From contig JACVTC010000022.1 in assembly GCA_016946835.1 (NCBI GenBank), positions 1,319,001 to 1,383,000 on the forward strand: 64,000 nt of DNA, in the 5' to 3' direction. Below are positions 37,975-50,874 of this stretch, in pieces (within the stretch, counting starts at the first letter, position 1; every line of letters starts with the position of its first letter). The notes under the pieces are model-generated. The model was not told where the DNA came from and searched no databases. It saw nothing but the letters and a program-made list of their open reading frames with translations. Both the position numbers and the translations under genes were made by a program. The DNA comes from Neocallimastix lanati (nom. inval.) (lineage: Eukaryota; Neocallimastigomycota; Neocallimastigomycetes; Neocallimastigales; Neocallimastigaceae).

Positions 37975-40446
37975 TTAAAGACATTGTGAATACCATTCAT
38001 TAACAAATTGGCATGAAGAGCCAGATTGGCAACATTTTGGACCATTAAATCCATTACCACCACATTGACCCCACTTAGCGGCACAGTTACCTTGGTTTCC
38101 ACCATTGTTATTAGTTGGTTGGGATTCAACAGTAACGGTAACAGTAACTCTTTGGGTAACAGTAACAGTTGTTGGTTGACAGTTATTACCATTTGGAAGA
38201 GTTTTAGTATTTGGAAGAGTCTTGGAATTCTTAGTTTTTGGAAGAGTCTTGGAATTCTTAGTTTTTGGAAGAGTCTTGGAATTTGGAAGAGTCTTGGAAT
38301 TCTTAGTATTTGGAAGAGTCTTGGAATTTGGAAGAGTCTTGGAATTCTTAGTATTTGGAAGAGTCTTGGAGTTTGGAAGAGTCTTGGAATTCTTAGTATT
38401 TGGAAGAGTCTTGGAGTTTGGAAGAGTCTTTGAATTCTTAGTGTTTGGAAGAGTCTTGGAATTTGGAAGGGTCTTGGAATTTGGAAGAGTCTTTGAATTC
38501 TTAGTATTTGGAAGGGTCTTAGAATTTGGAAGAGTCTTGGAATTCTTAGTATTTGGAAGAGTCTTGGAATTTGGAAGAGTCTTGGAATTCTTAGTATTTG
38601 GAAGAGTCTTGGAGTTTGGAAGAGTCTTGGAATTCTTAGTATTTGGAAGAGTCTTGGAATTCTTAGTATTTGGAAGAGTCTTGGAATTTGGAAGAGTCTT
38701 GGAATTCTTAGTATTTGGAAGAGTCTTGGAATTTGGAAGAGTCTTGGAATTCTTAGTATTTGGAAGAGTCTTGGAATTTGGAAGAGTCTTGGAATTCTTA
38801 GTATTTGGAAGGGTCTTGGAATTTGGAAGAGTCTTGGAATTCTTAGTATTTGGAAGAGTCTTGGAATTTGGAAGAGTCTTGGAATTCTTAGTATTTGGAA
38901 GAGTCTTGGAATTTGGAAGAGTCTTGGAATTCTTAGTATTTGGAAGAGTCTTGGAATTTGGAAGAGTCTTGGAATTCTTAGTATTTGGAAGAGTCTTGGA
39001 ATTTGGAAGAGTCTTGGAATTCTTAGTATTTGGAAGAGTCTTGGAGTTTGGAAGAGTCTTAGAATTCTTAGTATTTGGAAGAGTCTTGGAGTTTGGAAGA
39101 GTCTTGGAATTCTTAGTATTTGGAAGAGTCTTGGAGTTTGGAAGAGTCTTGGAATTCTTAGTATTTGGAAGAGTTTTGGAGTTTGGAAGAGTCTTAGAAT
39201 TCTTAGTATTTGGAAGAGTCTTGGAGTTTGGAAGAGTCTTGGAATTCTTAGTATTTGGAAGAGTTTTGGAGTTTGGAAGAGTCTTTGAATTCTTAGTGTT
39301 TGGAAGAGTCTTGGAGTTTGGAAGAGTCTTGGACTTCTTAGTATTTGGAAGAGTCTTGGAATTTGGAAGAGTCTTAGACTTAGTATTTGGAAGAGTTTTA
39401 GTTTTTATTAAAGTCTTAGTGTTACCTGGAAGAGTTTTTGGAGCAGATGAAGCTGGTCTAGCACTAGTTTTTAAAATACCAAGAAGAGTATTGTAAATTG
39501 GCTTTGGTTGATAGTTACCATTGAATAAGAGGGCTTGTTCATTAGAACCTAACCAACTATCGTTATCACCAACACCCCAAACAAGGAAAGCCTTACAACA
39601 AGAATTAGCAAGACAAGCCTTTAAAGCATTAGAAAAGGCTTGAGATTGTCCATTTTGATCTCCTTGTAATTTAACATCGAGTTCAGTAATATGAACTTCA
39701 AGACCTAATCTACAGTAACGACCAATTAAGTCATTAATTTTGTTGTAAGATGGTTGTTCCCTAGCACCAACATGGTATTGTAAACCAACACCATCAATTG
39801 GAATATTACGCTTTTTTAAATCAGCGACAAAGTTGTAAATAGATTCAGCTTTTGCGTAAACACCTTCAGCATTGTAATCATTATAGAAGAGCTTGGTATT
39901 TGGAGAAACCTTACGAGCAGTTTGGAAGGCGAGATCAACAAAGTTTGGTACCTTATTGTAAAGGAAAGATCTACGCATATTCCAACCATTACCATTAGAA
40001 TTGTCATCAATAGCTTCGTTAACGACATCCCAAACCTTAATTTTACCTTCGTAGTGTTGTAAAGTTTTAGTAATGTGATCAACAATAGCATTTTTTAAAG
40101 TATTAGCATCAGCATTTTCAAACCATGATGGTTGATAGGCATGCCAGATAAGACAGTGACCACGGAATTCCATACCTAATTCTTGAGCTTTGCTGTAATG
40201 TCTATCACAATCACTGAAATTGTAAACACCTCTTTGTTGTTGAATACCTGAAAGTTTACAACCATTTTCAGCAACCATCATATTGAAAGCTTTCATTGCA
40301 TTAACATAGTTGTTATTGTTAAACTTCATAGTATTGGCTGCAACACCAATCTTTAAATCACCAGCATAATCCTTTAATAAGTCGTATGCATTAGCAGAGG
40401 CAACTAAAGTTGATAATAATATCTTATTAGCAGTACTAAATTTCAT
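37975..40446 (-). CDS. Secreted endo-1,4-beta-xylanase, GH10 plus repeat linker plus CBM1
   Basis: The enzyme cuts the xylan backbone of plant cell walls outside the cell. The 823-residue protein is one exon and starts with a signal peptide (about 1-20, MKFSTANKILLSTLVASANA). The GH10 barrel spans about 21-325, with the acid/base Glu144 in VVNEAID and the nucleophile Glu255 in HITELD; WHAYQPSW and LVWGVGDNDSW are also GH10 hallmarks. A linker of about 400 residues follows (about 340-745), made of KTLPN repeats. A Thr/Val-rich stretch and a C-terminal carbohydrate-binding module of family 1 (about 787-823: WGQCGGNGFNGPKCC and the Trp-Tyr pair near the end) complete it. There is no dockerin, so it should act as a free enzyme rather than in a cellulosome. 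Neocallimastix patriciarum xylanase B is known to have a comparable TLPG-repeat linker. The coding region has mixed base composition, unlike its flanks. Confidence 0.95.
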   Translation of the reverse strand: MKFSTANKILLSTLVASANAYDLLKDYAGDLKIGVAANTMKFNNNNYVNAMKAFNMMVAENGCKLSGIQQQRGVYNFSDCDRHYSKAQELGMEFRGHCLIWHAYQPSWFENADANTLKNAIVDHITKTLQHYEGKIKVWDVVNEAIDDNSNGNGWNMRRSFLYNKVPNFVDLAFQTARKVSPNTKLFYNDYNAEGVYAKAESIYNFVADLKKRNIPIDGVGLQYHVGAREQPSYNKINDLIGRYCRLGLEVHITELDVKLQGDQNGQSQAFSNALKACLANSCCKAFLVWGVGDNDSWLGSNEQALLFNGNYQPKPIYNTLLGILKTSARPASSAPKTLPGNTKTLIKTKTLPNTKSKTLPNSKTLPNTKKSKTLPNSKTLPNTKNSKTLPNSKTLPNTKNSKTLPNSKTLPNTKNSKTLPNSKTLPNTKNSKTLPNSKTLPNTKNSKTLPNSKTLPNTKNSKTLPNSKTLPNTKNSKTLPNSKTLPNTKNSKTLPNSKTLPNTKNSKTLPNSKTLPNTKNSKTLPNSKTLPNTKNSKTLPNSKTLPNTKNSKTLPNSKTLPNTKNSKTLPNSKTLPNTKNSKTLPNSKTLPNTKNSKTLPNTKNSKTLPNSKTLPNTKNSKTLPNSKTLPNTKNSKTLPNSKTLPNTKNSKTLPNSKTLPNSKTLPNTKNSKTLPNSKTLPNTKNSKTLPNSKTLPNTKNSKTLPNSKTLPNTKNSKTLPNSKTLPKTKNSKTLPKTKNSKTLPNTKTLPNGNNCQPTTVTVTQRVTVTVTVESQPTNNNGGNQGNCAAKWGQCGGNGFNGPKCCQSGSSCQFVNEWYSQCL
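38195..39420 (-). repeat. 45-bp coding minisatellite in the xylanase linker
   Basis: The linker alternates SKTLPN and TKTLPN-type units in a 15-residue (45-bp) period, NSKTLPNTKNSKTLP, with about 27 near-identical copies plus a few short or variant units at both ends. The extreme DNA identity means copy number is likely to vary between strains and to be hard to assemble. Confidence 0.95.
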
Positions 40447-43400
40447 TTTTTTTTTTCTTTAAAAAAAATATATATCTATATATTCCTTTATATTTTTTTT
40501 TTTTTTTAATTTAATTTATAATTAATTATATATTATATTCAATATAATATTTTTTCTTAATATTATATATATAATCAATATATATATTTTTTTTATTTTT
40601 ATTTAGAGATTAAAAAATTCAGAAAACTTTTTCTTTATATATGCAAAAAAAAAAAAATAAAAAAAAAGGAAATAATATATATATCATCGAAATTACATCA
40701 TTAGTAATAGAAAGGTGAATAAATTATTTTAATATATTTTAGTCATTTTTTATTAAACTTTATATAATAGAAATCATAAAAGAATTTACACAACCTTATA
40801 GTAAAATATATATTTTATTTTTATATATTTTATTTTTACATATTTTATATAATTTAAAGTTTGAATTTTTATTTAAAATTGTAAATTTTTTTTTTCCAAA
40901 AAAAAGTAAAAATAATAATAAAAAAAAAAAAAGAATTAAAAAATATATTAATAAAAATTAAATGTATAATTTAGGATTTTGGGTTATTTATTTTTTAATT
41001 ATTTAAATAAAAAAGTTGAAATTTAATATATAATAAAAAATAATTTACTAAAAAAAAAAAAAAATTACTAATTAAAAAAAATAATATAAAAATATATATA
41101 ACTATAAAAATTATCAATAATATATAAATTATTAATAATTAATTATATAAATAAATAAATATTCTAAAAAAAATAAAATAAAATAAAAAAATACATAAGA
41201 AAACAAAATAAATATATTATAAATGTTTAAATTATTGAATTTAATTTTAATAATTATTCAAAATATATAATTTTAATAATTATTCATAATATATATATTT
41301 TATCATATTATAATAGAACTATTATATAATCAAATTTTTTTAATATAAAAAACTATTTTTTATATTATAAATTTTATCCTTTTATGTATGTATTTTTTTT
41401 TTTTTTTTTTTTTTTGTATTGTTGTGTTAATTATAGTGGTGATTGTATATTAATTCTATTATATATTAATTATAGTTCATAGTATATCATCTTTTATACA
41501 ATACTAATATATTCAATTTTATAACACAAAAAACTAGAAAAGAAGATGTGAAATTATTTTTGAAATCTTAAATAATATATAAAAATTATAAAACAAAAAA
41601 ATAAATAGAAATATAATTATATAATATATATAATATTTTTTTTTATTAAATTAAAATTTTTAAATTATATTTATTAAAATTTTAAGTGTTGCTTTGTGTA
41701 ACTTTTTTTTTTTTTTTTTAGTAATTGATTGTACTAAATTGAACCCTAAATTTTATTAAAACTTGTAATAAACAAAAAATATAGCCGAGGAATATCAATT
41801 ATTGTTCATTCTTCTTTTAATTAAATCAATATATATTAATATAATCTAAAAAAAAACGGAAAGAAAAAATTTTATTAAAAAATACTTAAACATGTTTACA
41901 AAAACACCTTCAAATAATTATTATTATTACTTGTTTTAAAAATAAAAAACAATAAAATATAAATTATTATTAAGTATTAATTATATATTTAATAATAATT
42001 GATAAAAAAGTTAAGATAACGATAATATAAATATTAGATAAATGTATTTTAAGATAATATATTAGGTTTTACTTTAATCTTATTTGATTATTTATTTATA
42101 TTTATATATAAATATATTTTTTTTTCATAACATAATATCTTTCATATTTTATAAAATTATTATGGATTCATTATTTAATTGGTTTTATTAGTCATAGTCA
42201 TACTTTATTAAAATTATTATTTTTTTTTCATTATTAGCCTACTATTTATTATATTCATTATAGATTATCCATACATAATTTAGTAATCATTTATAAATTA
42301 AAAAACTAAATATACGATAATTTATATAGAATAGAATAAACTTTTACTATGGAACTTTTATATATACATAATTGCTTTATTAAAAATTTATTTTGTATTA
42401 ACTAATATATATAAATTAAATTTATAATTAATAAAATAAATTAAAAAAAAATTTTTTTTATATGACGCATAAAAATTTTATTTTCAATTATAATTATAAA
42501 AAATATCCATCCATCTATCTAATTTTTTTTTTTTCTAAATTAAGTATTTATTGACGTATTGAATTTAAATTGTTTATAATATTTAATTTATTTCATATTG
42601 TTAAAATAAATTAAATAAATGTATTAATAATTTAATACATATATATGCTTAGCTATTAATATTATTATTCCTAGTTGAATCCCTTCACAATTTGTTTTAA
42701 TCGAAAAAAAAAAATTAAAAATTTTGGTCGAGAAGGTACTAAAATGGAAAGATAATTCTTAATAATCTTTTTAATAATGACTATAAATCACAAATTTAAA
42801 CAATTTAAAAAAAATACTTTATTACCTATCTTTTCGAATTAAGGAATATTAATATTGAATATATAAATATATTTAAAGATTGACAAAATAAAATTTAATA
42901 AAAAAAAAAAAAAATTAAAAAACAATATTAATTAAATTTATATATTTATTAAATGATAATAAAAATTTTTATTTGAGCTAAATTATTTATTCAAAATAAT
43001 TAATTTCCAATAATTAGATCATTGAAAATTTTATATACATATTATTATTACAATCTTAAAATTACTATTACTATTATTATTATTATTATTATTTGTTAAT
43101 TTGTTTGTTTGTATAATGATGATGAATCTCAATACTCAATGTATAATATCTATCTATATATATATATATATATAAGTATTGTTAAATAGATAATAACAAA
43201 TTAAATAAGATTCATCAATATTTTCAAATAAAAAAAATAATAATAAATTTTTAAAAAAAAAAAGAAATAAACAAATAATACTATTAATATTTATATTTGA
43301 ATAAGAGTGAATTTAAGTTTATATAATAATTAATTCATCATTTAATAATAATTTGAAATGTATTTAATAAGTACGACATGAATTCATTATATAACAGTAT

Positions 43401-43563
43401 TAATTGTAATATTATAATAGATAACATATACATGATTTTAAATCATAGTATTCATTTGATGTAACTGTATTTTGTGTATTTATATTATCAACATTAAAAA
43501 GATTAACTTTGTAAAAAGACAATATTATTTAAATATAAAAAACTTAATTTTAACAAAAATTAA

Positions 43564-43603
<40 letters not shown>

Positions 43604-45271
43604 TCAATTAAATAATAACAATAATTGAATAATATAGAGCTAAATTCAACACCTGAAATCTGAAAAGTCATAATTTCATAAAATAAAATTTATATATTAA
43701 AGTTTAATAATGAATGTATTTTCAACCAAAATCTAAAACCAAAAAGGTTTATTGAAAAATTTAAATTCTGTTGAATAAACAATTCTTTAAGATTAGATAA
43801 ATTTTATCATTAATAAAATGAATTATAATTAATAATAAATAAATTAACCAATAATACTTCAAATAATAATTTAATTTAAAATAATAAATTAATTATATAT
43901 TTTTATTATTCGATTTTTTAATTATAAATTAAAATTTAATTTCTATATAATTTCCGGAAAGGACGGTTTAAAAATAAAAAGGATTAATTCCTAATATGGA
44001 AAATATATTAAAACTCTAATTCTATTATAAAACTGTATATTTATATAATAATTAATTATAATTATAAACTTTTAATCTGACATATATTTCTTTCAAATTT
44101 TTACCAATAACTAAATTTAAATAAATAAAGCTATTTAAATAAAAAGTATAGTAAATCATTTCCAGTATATTAATTATATATATATATATATAAAACTACC
44201 AATTTATATATAAAATAAGTAAATTTAGAATTATAAGATTATTTAATAACCTTTAATATTAATAGTTTAATATTTTTTTTTATTTAACAAAACATTCATT
44301 TAAATTTACTTTTAGAGATGTTATTAAAACAATAATAGTTTTACTTCTTTAATTCATCATCATAAACTATAATAAAACCGAAATTTCATTAATAAATTCT
44401 ACTAATCTAAGTATACTTTTATATTTGAATAGAATTTATTATATATATTATTAAAATCACTCGTATAATATAAAAAATAATAGCAATAATATATTTTAAA
44501 AAAATTGCAAATAAAATAAATATTATATGAAAAAATATATTATATATATATTAGGAATAAACTTTATTTAATAATATCAAGTATTATTGATTAAAAATTA
44601 CTATTAATGATATAGTTTTTTAGCTCAATAATTTTATATTTGAAAAGTTTTAATTATAGTTGTTTATTATTAATTAATATTATTATTTATTTATTTATTT
44701 GTTTATTTATTTATTTATTTATTTGTTTGTTTATTTGTTTATTTATTTTACTAAATAATAATAATAATACTTTATAAAAAAAAATAATAAAAAACTAAAC
44801 ATTGATAAAAAAAAAAAAAGTTTTATAAAAACTTAAAATATTTATTTATAATTATATATTTGTTTAATATTTATTTGTATAGAATTGTATTGTTTTATTT
44901 TATTGTTTTTATGTTATTAAATTAAAAAAATGAGAAAAAAATATTTTTTTTTATTTATATATATTTATGATGACATCTATTTATAATTTTTAAATAAAAT
45001 AATAATAAAAATAAAAATATAAAAAATAAAATAAAATAAAAATAAAATAAAATAAAAAGAAATAAATAAATAAATATTAACAAATAAAATAAATTAAAAT
45101 TAAAATAATATTATAATTAATAAATATAAATATATATTATTTTTATTATTGATTCTGTTTTGTTATTTCATCATTATATATATATATATATTATATATAT
45201 ATGTATTATACTAATTGAATTCATTCAAATTATAAATTAAATAGTATAGATACTGAATATGGGTAAATAAA

Positions 45272-45309
<38 letters not shown>

Positions 45310-45365
45310 AAATAGAAAAAAAAAAATACATATAAATATATATATAAATTTAATATTATTTATTT
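40447..45365. other. AT-rich intergenic DNA, no gene seen
   Basis: About 4.9 kb with T-runs (41392-41415), ATTTATTT arrays (44685-44750) and a 33-base poly-A run (45275-45307). The xylanase promoter should lie in its first part. No RNA gene or element was recognised. Confidence 0.7.
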
Positions 45366-46187
45366 TCATTTTTTGCTTTCATTACTATTATTTGATAAAA
45401 TTGAATTGGTATTACTAGCTAAACTAGAATTAGAAACTAATAAATTTAATAATGGATTAGTCGGTGTTGTTGCTAAACTATTATTCGTTAAAGCTAGATT
45501 ATAAAGTTCAGAATTGGTATAATTTAATCCTACTAATGGATTCATGGCTAATCCCTGATACGTTCCTAAGCTTGCTAAATTAGCAGTATTAGTTTCAAAT
45601 GATGATAGTGAAGTTAATGGTGTAGCTGAAGATGCGGAAACTGATGATGACAAGGTAGAAGAAGATAGTTTATTAATGGGAGTTAGTAAATTAGATTTTA
45701 GAGTTGATAATAGATTTGGATTTAGAGAATTTAATTGTGTTGCATCCGAAATATTATTAGAGGGTGTAGCTGAGGTCGTAGTAGTAGTAGCACCAACATT
45801 CAATGAATTTAATAAAGCAGGAGTTGACGTATCTGAAGTTGAAGTCGTACTTGAAGAATTTAGTGAATTTAATAAAGTCGTGGTTGAGGTATTTACAGGT
45901 AAAGAGGTAGATTGTAATAAAGATGTATTTGAAAGTGGTGAATTTAAATTAGGATTGATAGAATTAGAAGCTAAAGAAGAAATTGCTGATGATGTCATTG
46001 ATGTTGTTTTCCTTTCAGTTGTATTAAGAGCATTAGAATTCGTAGTTAAATTTGTATTTGCTGCGGCTTCTTTAAGAAGTTTTTCTATTGCTTGTGCAGT
46101 AGACGATGTTGATGTAGTAGAAGTTTTCATTAAATTCGAAGATAGAGTATCAGTAGTATTAGTAGTTTTAGAAGTATTAATAGTACG

Positions 46188-46278
<91 letters not shown>

Positions 46279-46283
46279 GTAGC

Positions 46284-46318
<35 letters not shown>

Positions 46319-48066
46319 ATGGTTTAACCGAAGCTAAAGTTTCTTTTGTAGTATTTAGGACGTTATTAGATGTAATATTAGAACCAGTTGCCGCATTCAT
46401 AGAAGATGCCATCGATAATGCATAATTATTACCATATAATAATGAAGTATAAGGATTTGATTGAAATGATGTCATTAAGGAAGAGTCAAAATAATTAGGT
46501 ACTGGAGGTGGAGCAGCTAACTGGGATACATTGGAATTTAAAAGTGAATTATTAGCTAATGTATTAAGATAAAATAATGTAGTAGGGTCTGTCGTATTAT
46601 TTAAAGGTAAAGAATTATTCGCCATAGTTAAAGAAGGATTTGAAATATTTATAGAGGAAGGGGTTGTTGTAGCTAGAGAATATGAATAATTTAATGAAGA
46701 GAGTAAATTATTATAATAATTATTGAAATTTAATGAAGTAGTAGGTTCAACTTTTGGTGGTTTAGGGGATATATTCTTAAATTTTGTTGGGATACGACCT
46801 AAACCTGGTGATGACTGAGCCGATAATGAAATTGATGTAGGTTTAGGGCTACTATGGGGTGAATGAGTTATAGAATGTGGTTTTAATTTAAGAGATGATT
46901 CATTGAGAGATGGAGAAGATGGTGCTGAAGTTGAAACTTTAGAAGACTGATTCAATAAAACTGATTTTAAAAGAGAAGTATAAGGATTATCTTCTACATC
47001 AATAAATGAATTTAAGTTATTTGTTTTTAAAGAAGAGCTACTAAGAGTTGGACCTGTACTCATGGGTATGGTAATAGATGATGATTTTGTTTTTGTAGAT
47101 GGAAGTGATGTTGGAATTGTTAGTGAATTCTGATTGATTCCCAAACTTCTAGACATCTGATTTGAACTAAAAATATCAAGTGAACCTGAACTCTCATTAT
47201 TAATAGATGAATTGGCTGTCACATTAACAACTGAAGAATTTGAAGAATTCAAAGAAGAAGGATTCAATGATGACAAGGTTGATAAATCAGGTAATTTTGA
47301 TTCTAACGTATTCATTGATGAATAAGGAAATTTTGAGGAATTTAAAACAGTATTTGTATTAGCTGAAATATTTAATGATTTTGAGGCTAACGTATTATTA
47401 TTTTTATTTTTAACTGAAGATAAATTATTTGAACTATCACTTTCATCTAAATTAATTATATTATTTAAAGATGATGTAGAATCTATGTTCATTAGTGTTG
47501 TCAGTTCTGAGGTATTTTTACTTAAGGAATAATTAATATTTGTAGATAATGGTGGAGAAATTGACAATAGTGAACTAAAATCTACAGTATTTGTGGTTGT
47601 ATTAAGTAAATTACCATGAAAGTTTAATGAAGATTGATCACTATTATCATTTGTATTCATATCTGAATTAAAGTATGAAGAAGTAAGGCGGCTTGATCTT
47701 TGACCTTCACTAGTAGAGATTTTATTAACATTATTACTTCTACTAGATGATTTAGTATTTTCAAATATTAATCTTGCTGATTTTCCACTAACTTTCTTTC
47801 TTTGAGGAGCAATTAAATCTGCCAAGGTTCTTTTTCGATTTGAATGTGAATTTAATTGTTCTGAAGATGACGATGGTTGCAGATTAGCTTTTTCTGTTTG
47901 TAATGATGTTGTTAATGAAGAAGATATAGAAAAAGGCACTGAATCGGTTGATTTTGTACTTTTATTTTCATCATCGCTTAACGTTAAATCTATAACTGAA
48001 TTATTTTCTTCCTTAATTTCTATATTTTTATTTTTATTTTTATTTTTATTTTTATTTTTATTTTTA

Positions 48067-48097
<31 letters not shown>

Positions 48098-48122
48098 TTT
48101 TTTTTTTGGATATTATTTTGAA

Positions 48123-48169
<47 letters not shown>

Positions 48170-48613
48170 TTTTAGTTATATTAATAAAATTTAAAATATT
48201 TTACTAATTAATGATATATTCAATTTTCAATTTACCTGCTTCCAATTTTGCTAAAAATCGATCTTCTTCTTCATCTTCTTCACTTTCATAATGATTTTCA
48301 TTATTTAAAGGAGATTGTATTTCCTCAATATGCCAAGTTCCATTAACTTCAACAGTTACGGAATTAACATCAGAAGAAACATTATCAATAATATCTTGCA
48401 TATATCCATCTATTACTAATGATTTCCAATCGTATCTAGTATTACAAACAGGACATTTCCAATTTGGTGATTGCTCATTTAACTGTAAATATGAGTAAAC
48501 ATCAAAACATTGAACATGTGTACATTCCTTAAATCTACATGGTATTTTTATTCTAGCTTTAGATATCTATAATAAAATAACAAACCACAAACATAATAAT
48601 AAGTACCCTTTTT

Positions 48614-48656
<43 letters not shown>

Positions 48657-48944
48657 ATAGAAAAAATAAAATATATTTTAGTATTTTTATTAATATTATC
48701 AATATTAATATTACTAGTATTATTATTAATATTGATAATAGTATTAATATTGCTAGCATTAACATTAGTATTATTAGTATTAATATTAGTATTAGTATTA
48801 TTATTTCTATTATTAATATTAATACTAATATTATTAATATTACTAGTATTTATTAGAAGAATTAGTATTAGTATTATTATCATTTATCAACACTATTATT
48901 ATTATTATTATTAGTATTTCAATTATAATTAATTATTATTATTA

Positions 48945-48981
<37 letters not shown>

Positions 48982-49125
48982 ATTAATTATTAGTATTATC
49001 ATAATTAATTACTAATTATTATTATTACTATTGGAATATCAACATACAGGACATCTTAATGAAACAATTGAACTTGTAGTTTCGATTTCATCATCACTCT
49101 TTTTCTTTAAATTTAATCCTTTCAT

Positions 49126-49163
<38 letters not shown>

Positions 49164-49199
49164 ATTAAATATTTAGTATTCTTATTAATAAGGTACTAA

Positions 49200-49234
<35 letters not shown>

Positions 49235-49732
49235 TGTAATAATTAATTATTACTTTGTCTTAATAATTCTTCTTTTGATATAAAATGTTTTTTAATAACA
49301 TTAACTGCTTCTTGAAGCGAAAGATATTCGCATATAATGATTTTCACGACAAATTCATCCCACTTTAAAATATATATAAATATAAATATATTATAAAAAA
49401 AAATTATAAAAGAAAAAAAGTTAAAACCGATAATTTTTTTTTATTTAAAGAATATTATTTATACTAATTATTTTCAAAATCTAAATTATTATAATATTAT
49501 ATTTCATTAATATTTAGAATATTAAATACTACCCTTGAAGAAATAAACATTGACCTAAATTTTATTTCATTTATCGTATTATTTTGAATACCCTTTTTCT
49601 TACAATATGGAGTTATGTCTACTGGTTTAGTCGACCAAGATTTATTGTGCTTTTTTATATTATCCTTTACATATAAAAATTAAATAATAATATACTTCTT
49701 AATTCAAATAACTCTTACTTATAACAAATTAA

Positions 49733-49814
<82 letters not shown>

Positions 49815-50874
49815 CTAACTTCCATTCCTGTAACTTCAACCTCATTTATTTTAAGTACAGGTTGACATGGGTATTGAATAGGGCAATCTGTCCCTTTTCT
49901 TATTGAATTTTCAGCACTAGTTTGTGTAGAACAATACAAAAGTATTTTATATCTATTATTGTTACTTTAATTAATGAAATAAAATATTAAATTAATGTTC
50001 ATTCTTATTAAACAAAAATGAATAAATTATATAATATGAAAATGAAATTCATGTTACTGGTGAAATAAATTGGATTGTTCTTTATTTAATGAAAAATTTA
50101 AAGTTACTATATATTAATATATTTAATACATATTATCATAAAAAAAAAGAATTTTAGGATTTAATTTAGTAATTCTCATATACTAATAAAAATTTTTTAT
50201 TATAAAAAAAAAAAATAAAATAAAATATATATTAAACTTACACCCAAAAGGAATCATGCCACAGTATAATGTATAAATAGGTTTTACAAAGGGTGTTATA
50301 ACAAAATTTATTTCTTTAAATTTATTTTCATTATGAATTTTTTCAATTATTTCTTTTCTAATACTTTCTTCAAATACATCAGGATTTTTATTATTTTTAT
50401 TATTATTAATGATGCTATGATTTATACCATTTTTATTTTATATATTTTTTAAATGGATATTATTTAGTCCATAAAAAATATATTGCCCTTAATGATGAAG
50501 GAACACAATTAAATAACAAAATTTAAAAGTAAATAAATGTATATAAATATTTACGATGATTTTTTAGGTAGATATCGATCGAGAAGTCCAGCAACTTCGG
50601 TTAAACTATTAATATCACTTGATTGACCTAATTTTCTTAAATATAATTTTAAATTTTCAATTAAGTTTTCTTTATTACCACTTTTTCTCAAACCTAAGGT
50701 TTTAAGTATTTCTCTTAAATCGGCTACCTTTAAATGATGAAAAGGTAATTGTAATAAAGTCTAAATAATATATATACAATTATATATTAAAAATTGAAAT
50801 TGGATTAATTGCTATAAATAATTTTCAATAAAATATAATGCTTTGGTAAAATTTACATTAACTTGAGTTTGCAT
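45366..50874 (-). CDS. Siz/PIAS-type SUMO E3 ligase (nine exons)
   Basis: It would promote transfer of SUMO from the E2 (Ubc9) to nuclear proteins. Exons on the minus strand: 50857-50874, 50555-50760, 50244-50414, 49820-49952, 49533-49664, 49254-49362, 49048-49118, 48236-48566 and 45366-48019, which add up to 1274 residues in one frame. Domains: SAP (about 12-47, LKVADLREILKTLGL...GNKENLIENL); PINIT (about 95-235, including PFVKPIYTLY, YKILLYCS and VDITPYC); SP-RING (about 277-325), with C295, H297, C318 and C321 as zinc ligands (ECTHVQCFD and WKCPVCN). A SUMO-interacting motif VIDLTL followed by SDDE lies at about 399-407. The remaining 860 residues are Ser/Thr/Asn-rich and hold about 30 consecutive Asn. 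Introns begin GTAAAT, GTAAAT, GTGTAA, GTTAGT, GTAGTA, GTAATA, GTATGT and GTAAAT. The third donor is the least certain; GTAAGT two bases downstream would break the frame. Confidence 0.9.
46188..46320 (-). repeat. Poly-Asn and poly-Thr codon repeats in the SUMO ligase tail
   Basis: About 30 AAT/AAC codons (poly-Asn, 46188-46278) follow a short Thr codon run (46279-46318). This is a coding trinucleotide array of the kind seen in other AT-rich genomes. Confidence 0.9.
49732..49809. repeat. (AAT)n microsatellite inside an intron
   Basis: About 25 AAT units lie in the fourth intron of the SUMO ligase gene (49665-49819), starting about 10 bases from the splice donor. They make up half of that intron. 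Confidence 0.9.

Noticed and set aside
38195-39420. CRISPR-like regular array
   Set aside because: The repeats have no unique spacers, are in frame and encode a linker. The DNA is eukaryotic.
38222-39496. 424-codon open frame opposite the xylanase
   Set aside because: It is the reverse complement of the 45-bp linker repeat. A 45-bp period keeps any stop-free frame open, and the peptide is only VLEFGRVLEFLVFGR-type repeats.
45676-46425. 249-codon open frame opposite the SUMO ligase tail
   Set aside because: It lies over the Asn/Thr/Ser codon repeats of the real gene and consists of Leu and Val runs.
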